Assembly: GCA_013368315.1 (NCBI GenBank)
Contig: JAACJM010000009.1
Span: 434,001 to 498,000 of the forward strand
Length of the DNA stretch: 64,000 nucleotides
DNA from: Tetrapyrgos nigripes
Lineage: Eukaryota; Basidiomycota; Agaricomycetes; Agaricales; Campanellaceae
Direction of reading: 5' to 3'
Below are positions 11,510-24,186 of this stretch, in pieces. Each line of letters begins with the position of its first letter. The stretch's first letter is position 1. The notes below the pieces were generated by a model. It did not search any database, had not been told where the DNA came from, and saw only the letters and a program-made list of their open reading frames with translations. The translations under genes were made by a program, and so were the position numbers.

Positions 11510-14062
11510 GGTGAGGAAGAGACGAGAAACGGCGAATTGATTCTCCTTGCTGCATGCCGTCGTGCTTTTGTACTCCCATGTGCAGCAGTATCGGCTAAAT
11601 GGTTGGAGAAAATTTTGTTACTCATCCCAAAGGGAAAATGTTTACATCTCGCGCACGGCGCCGATGATGACCAAGGCCGTGGCAAAGCATTTCTATATAG
11701 TCTTTCTGGGCTTTTCGACCCATATTCTGCATGTGCAAAGTCAGTTTTTTTAGCATTGCAGCAGTGGTTAAGACCAGAAAAAGCGAGGATCCAGACAGAA
11801 ATGATTTTAGGGTCACCCAGACGAAGAGAGAAGGAGAAGCAAGTTGTTTGGTTTTGTTAGTTCTGAAAGCCATGCCGATGGGCTCGCACAGTTTTACTCA
11901 TTAATGCCTTCTCACCGCTTTGCGACGTCGGGCTCGAGTCATGATTCTTCAGCGTAACGGCGGTGCCGGGTCTGATAACCGGATCTTCTTCATGTCTTTC
12001 CAAGCCTAATCGTTGGAAGCTGAAAAAGGAAGCCAGTCAGAGCCCTCAGCCAGCCCAGAGCTGCAAGTTGCCAGGATCGATGCAAAATTTGGAGCCTAAA
12101 AGTTTTTAATCCCTGATTTCTTCCTTCAAGCTTTCGCCATCGATGGGACGGCCCCGATCTACCTTATCAAGAACAGGAGCCAATCTCAGTAATCCCGGAC
12201 GATGCCAACTTGCGTCGTTATCCTTGATCAATCTTACTCACCTTTCAGCCACCCTCGTGGTTGGTACAGACTTTTTCCTCAATAGTCACAGTTGCCCCAT
12301 GGGCGTGCCTACCTACCCATTCTCAATCGGCAGTGGCAGCGCAGCGATTACAGTGCGGGTACTCCTGCTGACAAGAGCTTGGTGTTGCGACTTGCGGGGT
12401 GAACGGCTCAATCTCGAGATGATTATACTCCTGGCCGTGGCAAACGATCTGTTTCTATTCTAGCCGTCCGTCCCAGTCAAATCGCTCTTGGTCATGGAAT
12501 GCATTTGTCGGTGCCGATGTTCTTTACTGTTGACTGAATGGCCTATTCAGCCCTCTGCTGGGCCTGCCAGATTGCGAGCCGTCCCAAATGCGGCAGGTGC
12601 GAATTATTGCGTGTGCTCAGTGTTGTACTCATGCCCTCCTCAGTTCTGCTTATGAAGAAGGCGCAATTTGCTGAACCTTTCTCAAGGTTCACGTACTCAT
12701 GCTCAGGAGCCAGTCAATGATCAACTGCCATTTCGAAGAGACTGGCCGCCTTCGAGTCCTCGAGGTTCATTATACGTCGTCATATGTTGCCATTATGTCT
12801 GCATGCCACATGGTGATGAGGGCTTGGGGGCTTCGAGTATGGATGCGTCTGTTAACAATCTCATCTCCTTGTCGCCCGACGACCCCGTGCGTTGCTAATT
12901 TTCGGTGTGTTTATAGATAGGTAATGGTTACGCGAACATGTTGCTTTGTGGCGTCTTGTCAGCCGATGCTCATATTCGAGACCGTACATAATATGTACCC
13001 GGATTACTCTCTCAGCTTCCAGGCTTAGTGCACCTGTCGCACCTGTCGAGTCGAAACACATTGGTTGTCGCTACGTCGTCGTGGAGTTAGCAGACTCCGT
13101 CGAATATGAATATTGAATTGGCGGCCTTACCCGAAGCAGTCCCCGTTCCCGACCCCCTTGCCACTTGGTGCTTACTGAAACGGCGGGTTTGTCAAGGTTG
13201 CAAGGGCCTAAACCCCACCCAGCTTTGAACAAATCATCCTCGTCCTCCGTTATCTTCTGTTTATGGTCTATCTTCAGTAATTTCAAGTTTCAACGGTATG
13301 TCTTTGCCTGCCCGTTCTGTGATCGAGCTGAGTCATCATATCCCCTCAGGGTTGCGTGTTAGCTGCAAATCTGGGTGGCAACTGAAACGTATAATTTGCC
13401 CATTTCCCGTAATTCACGTTCAACAATGGTGACCATTTTGTATTAGGCGTGTATGTAAGGGTCATCAGCCACAACACCCTCAAGATCCGTCAACATTGGC
13501 TTTTCTTTCTTCCTTCAAACCTCTCCAGTGAGCAGAATATCACTTTTCATTCATGGGTCAGCGAACCTGCAGCAAGAAATGTTACCTTCATGATATCTAA
13601 CGGCATTCGCGTAAGTGGCACACACACACGCGTATAATGTGGACTTTCCGGATCACCTGGAACAGATGTTCTCTGGACTTGTCGCTTAACCTAATCTCCA
13701 GGGGATGCATCAAAGGCTTCTGAGTCTGTGCCCTCTCAATAATCCCCATTCCCCCTTTTCTTTATGTATTACATACCGTATGGTCTTTGTGCGGGTCCCA
13801 TCAAATTTACATAGAAAAATATATTTGACATTGTATACCGTTGTCCCTTTCACCTCGACGTGCTTAAGCACACTTACATAAGCGATAGAGGTCGTCGAAT
13901 AGGCTTCCTTTTTTCGTTCTCGACTCCTAGTGACTGCAGGCGGGTATTCGTTGAGGCCTGGGTCAGTATCTCTTTGACCAAATCATCTTCAGAATCCTCA
14001 ATTTCATCCCAGTTTTCCTTTACACCACTTAGAAGCGGTTTGTGGTACATTATTGGGGCACT
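11510..14062. other. 2.5 kb divergent intergenic region between the MFS gene and neurofibromin
   Basis: This is the shared upstream region of two divergently transcribed genes. Open frames up to about 125 codons occur but none shows a domain, signal peptide or credible splice partners. A short AC repeat lies near 13619-13630. The last 200 bp before 14063 are the likely leader of the neurofibromin gene. I see nothing else that I can support. Confidence 0.5.
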
Positions 14063-17000
14063 ATGGGGCCCCGTCGACCTTCCGCTGCAATCACTAGTAA
14101 TACCCCAAACCCATCTACCAACTCATCTTCAACCAGAGTCCACAAGAGTAGCGACTCTCATCACATCTTTGGTCAATCCCACTCCTCGACCTCCTTGGGT
14201 GCCTCGGCGACTCCGCAAAACAAAATAGTCACAGTACTAGTCAATCGATTGAAGAACAAGGTACGTGCTCTGGAATCTACATATCATCTGCGCTCTGACC
14301 GTAGGGTTCTTATCTATCTAGTTACCATGTCATTCTGGCGTAGCTCTTGACCGACTAGAGTCTGATAATGCCACCCAGCAAGCCGTCGACGCTTTAATCA
14401 ACCTCTCTCATGAAAGTCTGGACATGATTGCCTTCAATCTCGGAGACTTGCTGCAGCGTTTAGTAGAGGTGTGTCGTGGTGTTCCAGTTGGAGTTCTTGT
14501 TCTTACGTTCTTATATAGCAAGGGGACTCTACCGGACATACAGTCGAAATCCTACAATCTCAGTTATTCGTCCTCAAAGTCCTCTCGGTAGCAATGGCGT
14601 CCCGATGGCTTTCATGTAATCCCAGATCCAGCTCAAGAACAAGCACTGATGATGCCAGACGTGCCGCAAATCGTCCGGGTTCCGCAGACCAGCCTTCCAC
14701 TCCCATTCCTTGGTTAGAACCTCCACCGCTGGAAGAGAGCTGTGCCAAGTATCTCCTGAGCGTGATGGTCCTGTTTCTGCGGCAGACTACCATTCAGGAC
14801 AATTCCTTGTTGATGCCCTTCAGCTCTTTCGCCGACATATCTTTCCGGGATTTCGAGACTGCAGAAACCCCAGTCGCAGCCCAGCTGATCAGCTCTCAGG
14901 AGAGAGAGAACAGTGTCAATGGCAATCGTGTCAACGTCGTCAAACAAGAACTGCGCGAACGTCCCTCTTCTAGCTCTTTCAAGTCTACGGGAAAGCTGAG
15001 CACCTGCTCTTACATTGTCGTACCTGGAGCCAATGCTACATACGAGAAAACTCACATGTCGTTGGTCAATTCAACAGTTTCATTGAACAACCATATTAGG
15101 AAGTTCGCTGGAAGGATCATTTTTCACATCTCTGCTTCCAATTGGAGGGTCGTTTTTCATCGGCTCAGATCCAAGATCCATTTATTGGCCTCAGACGACG
15201 TCTCGGACCCGACAGACTTGCAAATGTTGACCCATAGCTTACTAGATAAGCAAAGGCTGATACATGTGTTTAATGGTGCGTGTCAATCCAGTCTGCTGCG
15301 ACGAACAAGTGCTTATTTATATCAACAGAGCTTTCTTCTCTGCTCGTTAACATGGGTCCTGAGGCCCACAAAGCCATCGCAGGCCCTCTTCGCAGCGCCA
15401 TCTGGTCTTGGGTTGATCACTTCCCTGCAGAGTTCAATGAGGTTGTTCGGTCTCGATCAAAGCTGGAAGGTGCATCCGGTGTATTCGACTTGCTATGCAA
15501 CAAGTCTGCAGGTCCGGAAAGTGGTCTATGGCCGTGTTTAACGATTCTACATTCCATCAATACCGAACGAGTTGCAGTCGATATACATTCCGGTGGTGGG
15601 ACGAGGGCCACCACTAGGGCAGCGAAGTTTACCGAAGAGATGCTGCGTCAGACGAATCTACACAGCAAACCGGGACAGGTATCATTAGTCTGTGAATCAG
15701 AGCTATGTCGAGCAGCTATGAACGTCAAGGCCGGTCTTGATGAAGTCCCTTTGCAGATGTTGGCCTATGATGCAGCCCATGAAATCAAGGTAAGGCTACC
15801 TCCGTTTTCGTATTCGAACCTTTCTCAAAATCTCATTTTTTGTAGAGTCATTTGTACAATCCAGCACGAAAGTCATTCTGGGAAGTTCCAGATGACATAG
15901 ACGTTGGCCTTTACGCTGAGGCCTTCGTTTCTGTATTTCGTTTCTCTCCTGAGGAAGATGCTTTTAATATTTTCAAGCTCGCCGTGGAACCTGACCGGTC
16001 AGAAGCAGTTAAGATGTGTGTCGTACGCGCTTGTCTTACCCTTTCTCAAGAGGTAGAGTGCCTCACTGTCTGTCTCTGAGAAAACATTCTGAAGCACTGT
16101 ACCAGGCCCCTCGTTTTCCTTGGCAAAGGCCTCTAACAAAGTTGGAGGCTCTTGTAGCTCCTCGTTTACGAGCAATACACGTGGTAATTCTCTTTCATCT
16201 GTGTATCTGCCACCTCTAAAATACTTCGCTAGGCGATTTGCGGCCGTCGTCCTGAAGCTGACCAATATGGAACTATGAAACGCAGTGCTTCTCGTCCAAA
16301 GGTCAGGCATGCACAGGTGTCTGCAGTCAATGACAAAGAACTCCTAATGCTGGCCTTGTTGTCATTATGGCGTGTCCGGCCAACGTTTTTCCTGGCTGAG
16401 CTGGCGGAAGAGGAGATGGAGGAGTGGTCCAACGGTGCTATGAGAGTTTGGGAGAGCCCATTGAACATAGCTGTGAAGATTTCGTATGCTACTACTTCGA
16501 TGAGTCATGCAAATCTCAGTTTGGCAATGAAAGGGACGGAACCAGGGTTTTCGGTTACTGGGATGCATTTTGCCCTGTTGGTAGTCTCATTTTGGATCGC
16601 CTTTTTCATGGCAGCTGACCCCTTTTCCTCCTCTAGAACCAGAACACTTACAAGTGTAGTTTCGTCTTTGATGAACGAACGAAACAATCTCGAGCACCAA
16701 CGGTTATGGACGCGATATACGTTGAATATACTGGAGCTGTTTATGAGACCGACCGAGGTATGTTCAGTTCTACTCGCCGTTTCTGTAAGATGCTCAGCTG
16801 GCTTGATTGTCAGAATCTAGCCATTAGAGCGGTTCAACGCCATCAGGATCGTGTTCCTGCCTTTATGCTTGCTGAAATTGCTCTGCTCGTTTCCTTGCCT
16901 TCCGCCGACAACGACATCTCACATGTTGCAGCTCAAGGTCTCCGGTTGCTCACGCATCTAGAGAACCAAGTTGATGCTCCCGTGAACAACATCATTAGTG

Positions 17001-20000
17001 AGGATGACAAGGGAAAGAGGTACCCGGTCTATGACCGTCTTGGTGACCCCAAGGTCATGGTCGTTGGAAGAGTTCGCCATCAGAAACGCGTTAGGAAGCT
17101 TTTGAGGCTGATGCCCTACTACGCAACTGTTAACATCGCCGTTTGGACCGAGTGCTATTGGAGATGGGTAGCTTTGACAGAGTTTGTCATTGACGAGCTT
17201 GGGAAGAACACTGCCGATGACGTCACTATTAGAATGCGGAGAGCTGGCAGTAGCGCTACGGTATGGATGATCTTCAGCTTTGCTCTCTAGTGTGATCTAA
17301 TGTCTTCTTTGATTGTTGCAGGAGAACGTCTACCAATGGCAAAATCTGTCCTTGTTCTTGGCTTCTACCGCAGGCGGTTGCTTACAGGACTTCGATCCGC
17401 ATTTCCTGTCTGCTGCTGTTCCTACTAAGTACCTGCCCGACCGCCTGCGCCAACTAGACAACCCTATTCGCCACGTACACGACTTTGTCAACGATCTGAC
17501 TGGTCTACTCATCTTTGAAGAGCTGCAAATCCGAGATGTTGCCAGGGAAGCTCTTGGAGCAGAGCTCAGTCCTAAGCTATACGGCAGGATTATTAAATAT
17601 TTCGACGAGTAAGCAGGCCTTATTTTCGCATTCACCTTGAAATTGACCAATGGTTTCGAAGCATCGCACAGGCCACCGACATCAAAGAGACGCTGCAGGT
17701 ACGGGAGATACGGGAGACACTCAGCAAGGACAAAATGCTGCTGTTCATTGACCAGGTTAGGCTAATCCTATTTCTTGACACTAGGATTCGCTCCTAATTT
17801 TTCTATCCTCTAGTTCATCGCTGTGCTCAAATTAATCGCTGAGAACACAGCAGCGCGACAGGAAATTGTTAGCATAGACATTGGTGCTACATTGTTAAAC
17901 CTTGCTACGCTGATTAAAGGATACGGTGCTACAGAGACGTTCCGTCTAAAGTCCAAGTTCTGTTCCCTCTGCGAAAGCCTTTGTGACCGGACGGAGTCAC
18001 TGATGTTGCGGAGAGATGGGGATGTGCGTAGGAATCTTCTGGACATTGTTGTGAAATGGATCCAGCTCCCGGATGTAAGTTTTCTTCACTCAGACTTCAT
18101 GTCAATGACCGACGATCCCCCCTTGTCAGGCTTCCTTAGATAGCGTCAACCAGTATGATCTGAACATGGCATGCTTGCGCACAACCGTCAAGCTTCTCGA
18201 CCGACTTCAGCTTACTTCTTCGGACTCTTCTAACAACGATGATAGCGCTCATGTTACTTCAAGATTGTTCAACAAGTACTCGACTGTCCTCTTAAACGGG
18301 TTCGAATACTGCCTGACGGAGAATCTGGTCAGTTCCTTTGTCTCTGTGTGAGAATAGTACTGATAGCTTGTTGGCCCAACAGACATCAGACAGCGTATCT
18401 GAACTTGGTTCAATTCAACTGGTCAGTTTTTTTTTTGCTCCTTTAACAATTACAATCCCTGATGACACTGTACAGAAAATGCGCGCCTCCAATCGCGAGA
18501 CTGAAGTACGAGAACTCATCATTACTGGCCTTTCTTATCTAGTCAGCGCCAACACCGAAAGTGGCTTTAAGCAATGCTTGCCATTAGCTTACAACGAAGA
18601 TAGCCGGAAGCGGTCTATCTTCGCTCATGTGTTCGCTCGAGTGATTGGGCAAGGGACGAAGTTTGATGCTGAGGACCGATCTATCAGTGTTAATCGACAA
18701 AATCGATTGGCAGAGGTCAGTGTTATCCTCTTCACATACTCAGAATAATAGTGCTCATTCGCATCTAGCTCGTGAAAGAATCTGATGTAAGTCCCTACTA
18801 GTTTACTTTGCTATCAGGCTCTCATTAGGGGTTTAAAGATGACCTTGGTGGTAGCAATATGCGAAACTTGTCCGCCCACTGAAGTCGATGGAATGATAAA
18901 TGTTCTGCTGAATCTGTTTGACACTCGCGCCTCCCTCATGAAACTGATCAAAATAATGATTGACCGGGAGGTTGCCAACACAGGCGAGTAAAGCTTATTT
19001 TATCCTGTTCGTTGAGCTCATTCTTTTTCGCAGAGAACGAGGCAGCTCTGTTCAGGAGCAACAGTACTTGTACACGTTTCTTGTCAGCGTTCGCTAGGGT
19101 TCATGGATACAATTACCTTCGCAATCTGGTCGGTCCTCTCATCAAAATCATGGAAGCTTTACCCGCGGGACAAGGTTATGAACTTGACCCTACGAAAGCG
19201 GGCGATCAAGACGTAGTTCAGAACCGGAAGAACGTCGAGTTGGTCGCAAAGTCTTTTCTGGACCTCATTTCATCTTCGACCTCAGCTCTGCCCTCGTAAG
19301 TGGTTACCTTCGCGAGATCAAGCTTTTCGCTAACACCGCATTAAGTATGTTCCGTGAAATCTGCGTACATATTGCCAAGACGGTGTAAGTTTTCTACCAT
19401 ACTTATTTGCCTTATAACTTACCTTTACCGTTGGGCAGGTATCAAAGATGGCCAGATGCAAAGTTTGCAGCGCTGGGTGCTTTTGTTTTCCTGAGGTACT
19501 TTATTATCTTAAAAGAGGGGCAAGATCTAACTGATGTATTTGGTCAGATTCATTTCCCCTGCGGTTGTAGCGCCTGAGACAATTGATCTCGAGTCCCCGA
19601 ATGACAGTCTTCGACGCGGCCTCACCCTGATAGCGAAGATCATCCAGAATCTAGCCAACAACATCTTCTTTGGCAAAGAGGCCCATATGATGGTTCTGAA
19701 CGACTTCCTTCGAGACCATATCGCGCATGTCACCCGGTTTCTGAGCGAATTAAATGTAAGTCTCACTGTAGCTTTCCTCTGTCCGTGCTCAACCATACTT
19801 GCAGCGATATACACCCGGCGAAGACGATGGCGACGAATGGCTTGGTACCGCAGCTGACGATACGGACATGGCTGTCCTTCACCGGTTCTTTGACAGGCAT
19901 GCTGACAAGATTGGGAAAGAACTCCTCAGTATCACCAAACCGTCAGCCGACAGTGGTAAGCGCGCTTGGGACGCATTGTGCACACTTCTAGTCGACCTTG

Positions 20001-23000
20001 GTCCTCCTATCGAGGCACCCAGACTTTCAATGTTGACTAGCCAAGAGCACCGTGACTATCTGGACTTGATGGCTCGTTTTGAGAGCAAGTCGACCGACCC
20101 AGTCCAAAATATCTACTTTGAAGTCAGGCCCCCTACGGTATGCTTGGTTTATCCATGTTGAACACTCACTCATTCAGGATTTGCAGGACACTAATGACAC
20201 TGGCTACTTTGTGTGCCGCTTCAACAGAATTGACGTTGAAGCTCTGGATATAGAACTTCTTATGTATCACATGTTCAAGGTAATTTTGCTGGGTTTTCTA
20301 TTATGATTCAGCGACTCATTTCGCTTTCCCAGCTCTCTCGTTCACAAAAATACAAAGACGCCTACTGTGAAATCATTGTGGATTGCACTGACTTTACTTC
20401 AGTGTCTGAGATGCCAATCCCTTGGGTCAAATATGCAGTTGAACTGATTCCATCAGACTTCCGCTCCAAAATTCTAAGGACTCATTTCCTCAACCCCAAC
20501 ACACTTGCTCAGAAGTACTTGCGCAGATTGTACAATATCTCTTCCGGTAAGGCATCTTTTTTGTTGTCTACTGACTCCTCCGAACTCAAAATCATTCAGG
20601 TAATGTGTTTTTTTGGTGAAGTGAAGACGTGGTCATCCATCGCAGATCTACTGCCTCACGTACCCGCCTCTGTGATTGAATCACCCGCTCTCAGCGAAGC
20701 ACGTGAGTGTCTACCTACCTTCGGTTTGCTCTTCGTTGATCTTGGGAGTAGTGAGCTTGGAGAAAGAAAGCTCCGACCTATTCGCTGATGTCACAATGAA
20801 AATTGACCAGAATCGCGTGCCTGTCAACTTCACCGTTGGTGCGACCCATATAAGAATCACTTCTGTGAGTATGATCCTCCACTGGCAAGTTCTTTGATTT
20901 GAACGACCATGAAAGGTTCGTGCTGTCAACATATCTCCGGGGGTCGCATGCAAGTCAACGGACATCGTTTTGCTGGCGGATGTGAGCGACGTGTACAACG
21001 TACAAACAGGACATGAAGCAAATGAGTTCATCATTCGCCGAAGCCGTCAAGGGGATACGCTTTATTTCACCTCTCCGGCACGGGAAAGCATCATCAGGGT
21101 GAGTGGATGGCAATCTGTCCGCAATAATTTGTTTGGTTTGACTCTGCCAAACAGACAATCAGAGCTGCGAAAGCACGGCTTAGAGATCATCAAACACCCA
21201 TGGGCGATCGGTTTATGCTATTTTCCAATGTTCCCGCTACTTTGCTGCATATCGGGCTTCTCAGCGTTGACCCGTTCGATGAAGAACTTCGCAGTGCCGC
21301 TTATGATCTTCTGGGTGCAGTTTGCAAGTACCTGAACTATGAGAAAAGCCCTATTGTTAGTACTAAAGGTTAGATTTCCTTTCTACACTAGTGAAATATT
21401 TTTTTCAAGATCTTTCATAGCTGGTTTCATCGCTGGCGATATCACGATGTTCGTTGTCAATCTGAGTGGTCGTATTGCACAATTCGCTCCTCAGCTCACG
21501 CTGGACTTCATTTCTGAAGTCGCTGCTGGCATTAGCACTATGGAGAAGAAGTCGAGTCAACATATTGCGCTACGACTTAACTGCCTTCGCTACATGAGCC
21601 CTTGGATCAAGAACCTGGACTTGTTCGCTAATCCTTTGAGCCCCTTATACGACCGTTCTGGGGCGAGGCTTCGTGATTGCATACGGGTTCTAAGCGAGTT
21701 GGCAATTAAAGTACCAGAGGTATGAGTAGTCTTCTCAAACACCCTTTTCAGTTATTGATTACTGGTAACTACTTAGCTCGGAACCGCCGCTGTTCAGAAG
21801 TACGTTTGGAGTGAGGTCGCGAGACTGGAGAGTGGTGTTGTCGATATTATTTTCGACGAGCTGGTTAGGACCGCAGCCGATGGCGGGATTGGGTCATTCC
21901 GTTGTGAGACCATAGCATACTCGGTTGCTCCCCTGTCTTCTATCAATGTCCGTGGCCGACTGTACTCGAAATTGCGCAAGGTCGGTGTTTTGCATCTGTT
22001 TCCCGCGTTGCTGTTCTAATTTGACTTTTACAGGCCATTATCAAAGCATCGCCTCGCCTCTCAAAATCTCCTGCTGATAATTCTGGCTGGCCAGAGGTGG
22101 CTACTTTGCTACGCATTGCGCTGATAGCAGGCTTTGAGACCTGCAACCCTGCCCATAATCAGCTCTATGTTCCAGAGGTCGTTCATATAATTTCTCTGGT
22201 TGCCGGTATTGGGTCCACTCTCGTCCGGAAAACTGTGTATGGGATTGTTGTCAACTTACTTCAGTCTCTCTACATGCCACGCTTGGAAGACGGCACGGAA
22301 CAGGAACTCGCGCAACTGATCCAGGACTGTTCCACTTCGGATGTTCTTCACTTGTTTGGTCTGCATCGTCCAACGAGCACCAGCGAATATTGCAGTTTCG
22401 ATATTCCCAGCGACAAGACCAGTATCGACATGCAGTCGAAACTGACTGCTCTCCTTGCTCGAACTCTTGAAGTCCTGGCATGTACTCGTGGTAAGTTGTC
22501 AAAATTTGCGAGAGGAGTTTCTTGTTCTGATCCTGCGAAATAGGTCAGTTGAACGTATGGAGAGCTCGGTGGATGAGTTTAGCCACTGCTTCCGCCTTCC
22601 AATATTCCTCGATGATCCAAATGCGCTCATTCACGGCTCTGGGAGCATTGGCAGTGTCAGATGTCGACGATGACTTCATGTATCAAATGCTCATGGCTTT
22701 CAGGACTGCGTTAGCGCAACCTGAAGGATCCGATACAGTTGCATTGGTCAGCATGTTACGCTGCATCACTCAAGTCCTCCCAGGTCTTCCCAGCGACTCT
22801 CGTCATATCCCACAGCTTTTTTGGTTGGGTGTAGCCTTTTTGCAGTCAAGTCATATGGCATTTTTCGAAGAGGCCGCTCATCTGGTTGTCTTGAGCGTGA
22901 AAGAGATGGAGAGCAGAGGAATGTTTGAAGACAGTACAGTCCCCAACAGACTTCTCGACGCAAGGTCTGCGATAGAAGAACCTGCTCAGCAGTTTGACAG

Positions 23001-23919
23001 CACGCTACAGTTGTCGTACGACTCCAGCTTTTCATTTTCATTGGCTGCGACTGTTTTCAAAGGCGTGCGGCATACTGGCCTCAAGGATGCTGCTGAAGAA
23101 GTTTTGAGGACTATGCTTTCCGTCACAGTTCGTGTTGCTGCTCAGGTTCCTCATGAGTCAATCAACGGCTACTCCGATACCTTGGACCCCGATGCGCTGG
23201 GATTCTTCCTTGCGTTGATTCCTTTGTCGACGACGACTGCTTCATATCGCCGTTTACTGCAGGATTGCGAGATTGACGAGTCATTGTTACCTGAAGAACA
23301 AGTGGAGGTTGCAGATGAGAGTGTGGGCCTACCCGTGGTTTCAATGGATTTCCTGGGTATCATCGACGGCACAACTGCTTTACTTGTTACGTCTTTCATT
23401 GGAGTGATGCTCATGAGTGCCCAAGGTGATGACGCCGAGACGGAAATGCTCTATGGTTTGCTTGCAGATATTGCCAACGTCTTCCCGGAAACTATCCAGA
23501 TGGCGTATGTTGCCAATTTTTTTTTACCCTTTATTCCTGACTAACGATACCCTAACAGTTATGAAAGTCTGCAAGACCGTATCAAGGACATATTCGCCAA
23601 CTCTTCCAATCCCTCCATCATCCGCTACGTCTCTGAAATCATTCGCATTGCTCTGGACGACAGTTTACGTGCAGGCGAACATGCTACTGGTCCTCGTATA
23701 GGCGTTCTGCGTAATTCCTCCTCCACTGTGAACACAATGGATGAAACCTCTTCCGTGCATGGCCCTGGTCGCAATCATCTGCGAGCTTTAGAAGACCAGG
23801 GTATGCAGGGTCTGTCCAAGAATTTCCAGTTCCTCCAAGCCTCCCACCCGTCCCATAGTACCGCTGCTGCTCGAGTACTGAATCTAATTGCCAATCTTGT
23901 TACGCTAATGGTGTCGTAA
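14063..23919 (+). CDS. NF1: Neurofibromin / Ira-type Ras GTPase-activating protein
   Basis: Hand-built model of 31 exons, 14063-14260 to 23559-23919; the exon lengths sum to 8268 nt, i.e. 2755 aa, close to human NF1. It accelerates GTP hydrolysis on Ras, lowering Ras/cAMP signalling. The N-terminus has LPCHSGVALDRLE and a long HEAT-like helical region. The GAP-related domain spans about 1320-1560. The arginine finger is in ALFRSNS (R about 1375), following an 18-nt exon (18769-18786). The FLRFISPAVV signature is near 1485-1494, formed across three exons. A Sec14-like/CRAL-TRIO plus PH-like module follows (about 1560-1925: IYFEVRPP, YFVCRFNRIDVEALD, EIIVDCTDF, GATHIRITS), then a long C-terminal helical region. 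The intron at 18984-19033 begins with GC (CAG|GCGAGT). Uncertain points are the acceptors at 20178 versus 20187 and 20312 versus 20333. Confidence 0.93.
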
Positions 23920-24186
23920 AATCGTGATGATTATTCTTTCTTGTATTTTTTTGGTTTGCTTTCTACATTAGGGTGTATGTTTATGTCGTATCCTACCTAT
24001 TATATCGCATCGCTCATGTCTGCTAATACCTACTACATTTGCTGTGTATTTTGTATCAGAATTCTCATATTGTTTGTAGTCATTGTCAATTTCCGCGCGA
24101 TCAATGAACGGCTGCTTTCTTGCCCAGTTCCGGTCATACCTCCAAGTGCTTGCCTCCACTCCATTTTACCCAACCAGCACCTCGTC

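Noticed and set aside
11622..12463. Several open frames of 80-130 codons between the MFS and neurofibromin genes
   Set aside because: No recognisable features; treated as non-coding.
16275..16820. Possible transmembrane helix (FALLVVSFWIAFFMAA) in the neurofibromin frame
   Set aside because: The exon is continuous and in phase, and neurofibromins are not membrane-spanning; it is a hydrophobic HEAT-like helix, although a missed intron nearby cannot be fully excluded.
20600..20646. Intron-like GTAATG...CGCAG segment in the CRAL-TRIO region of neurofibromin
   Set aside because: Its removal (46 nt) breaks the frame, while reading through keeps phase and the summed model length is a multiple of three.
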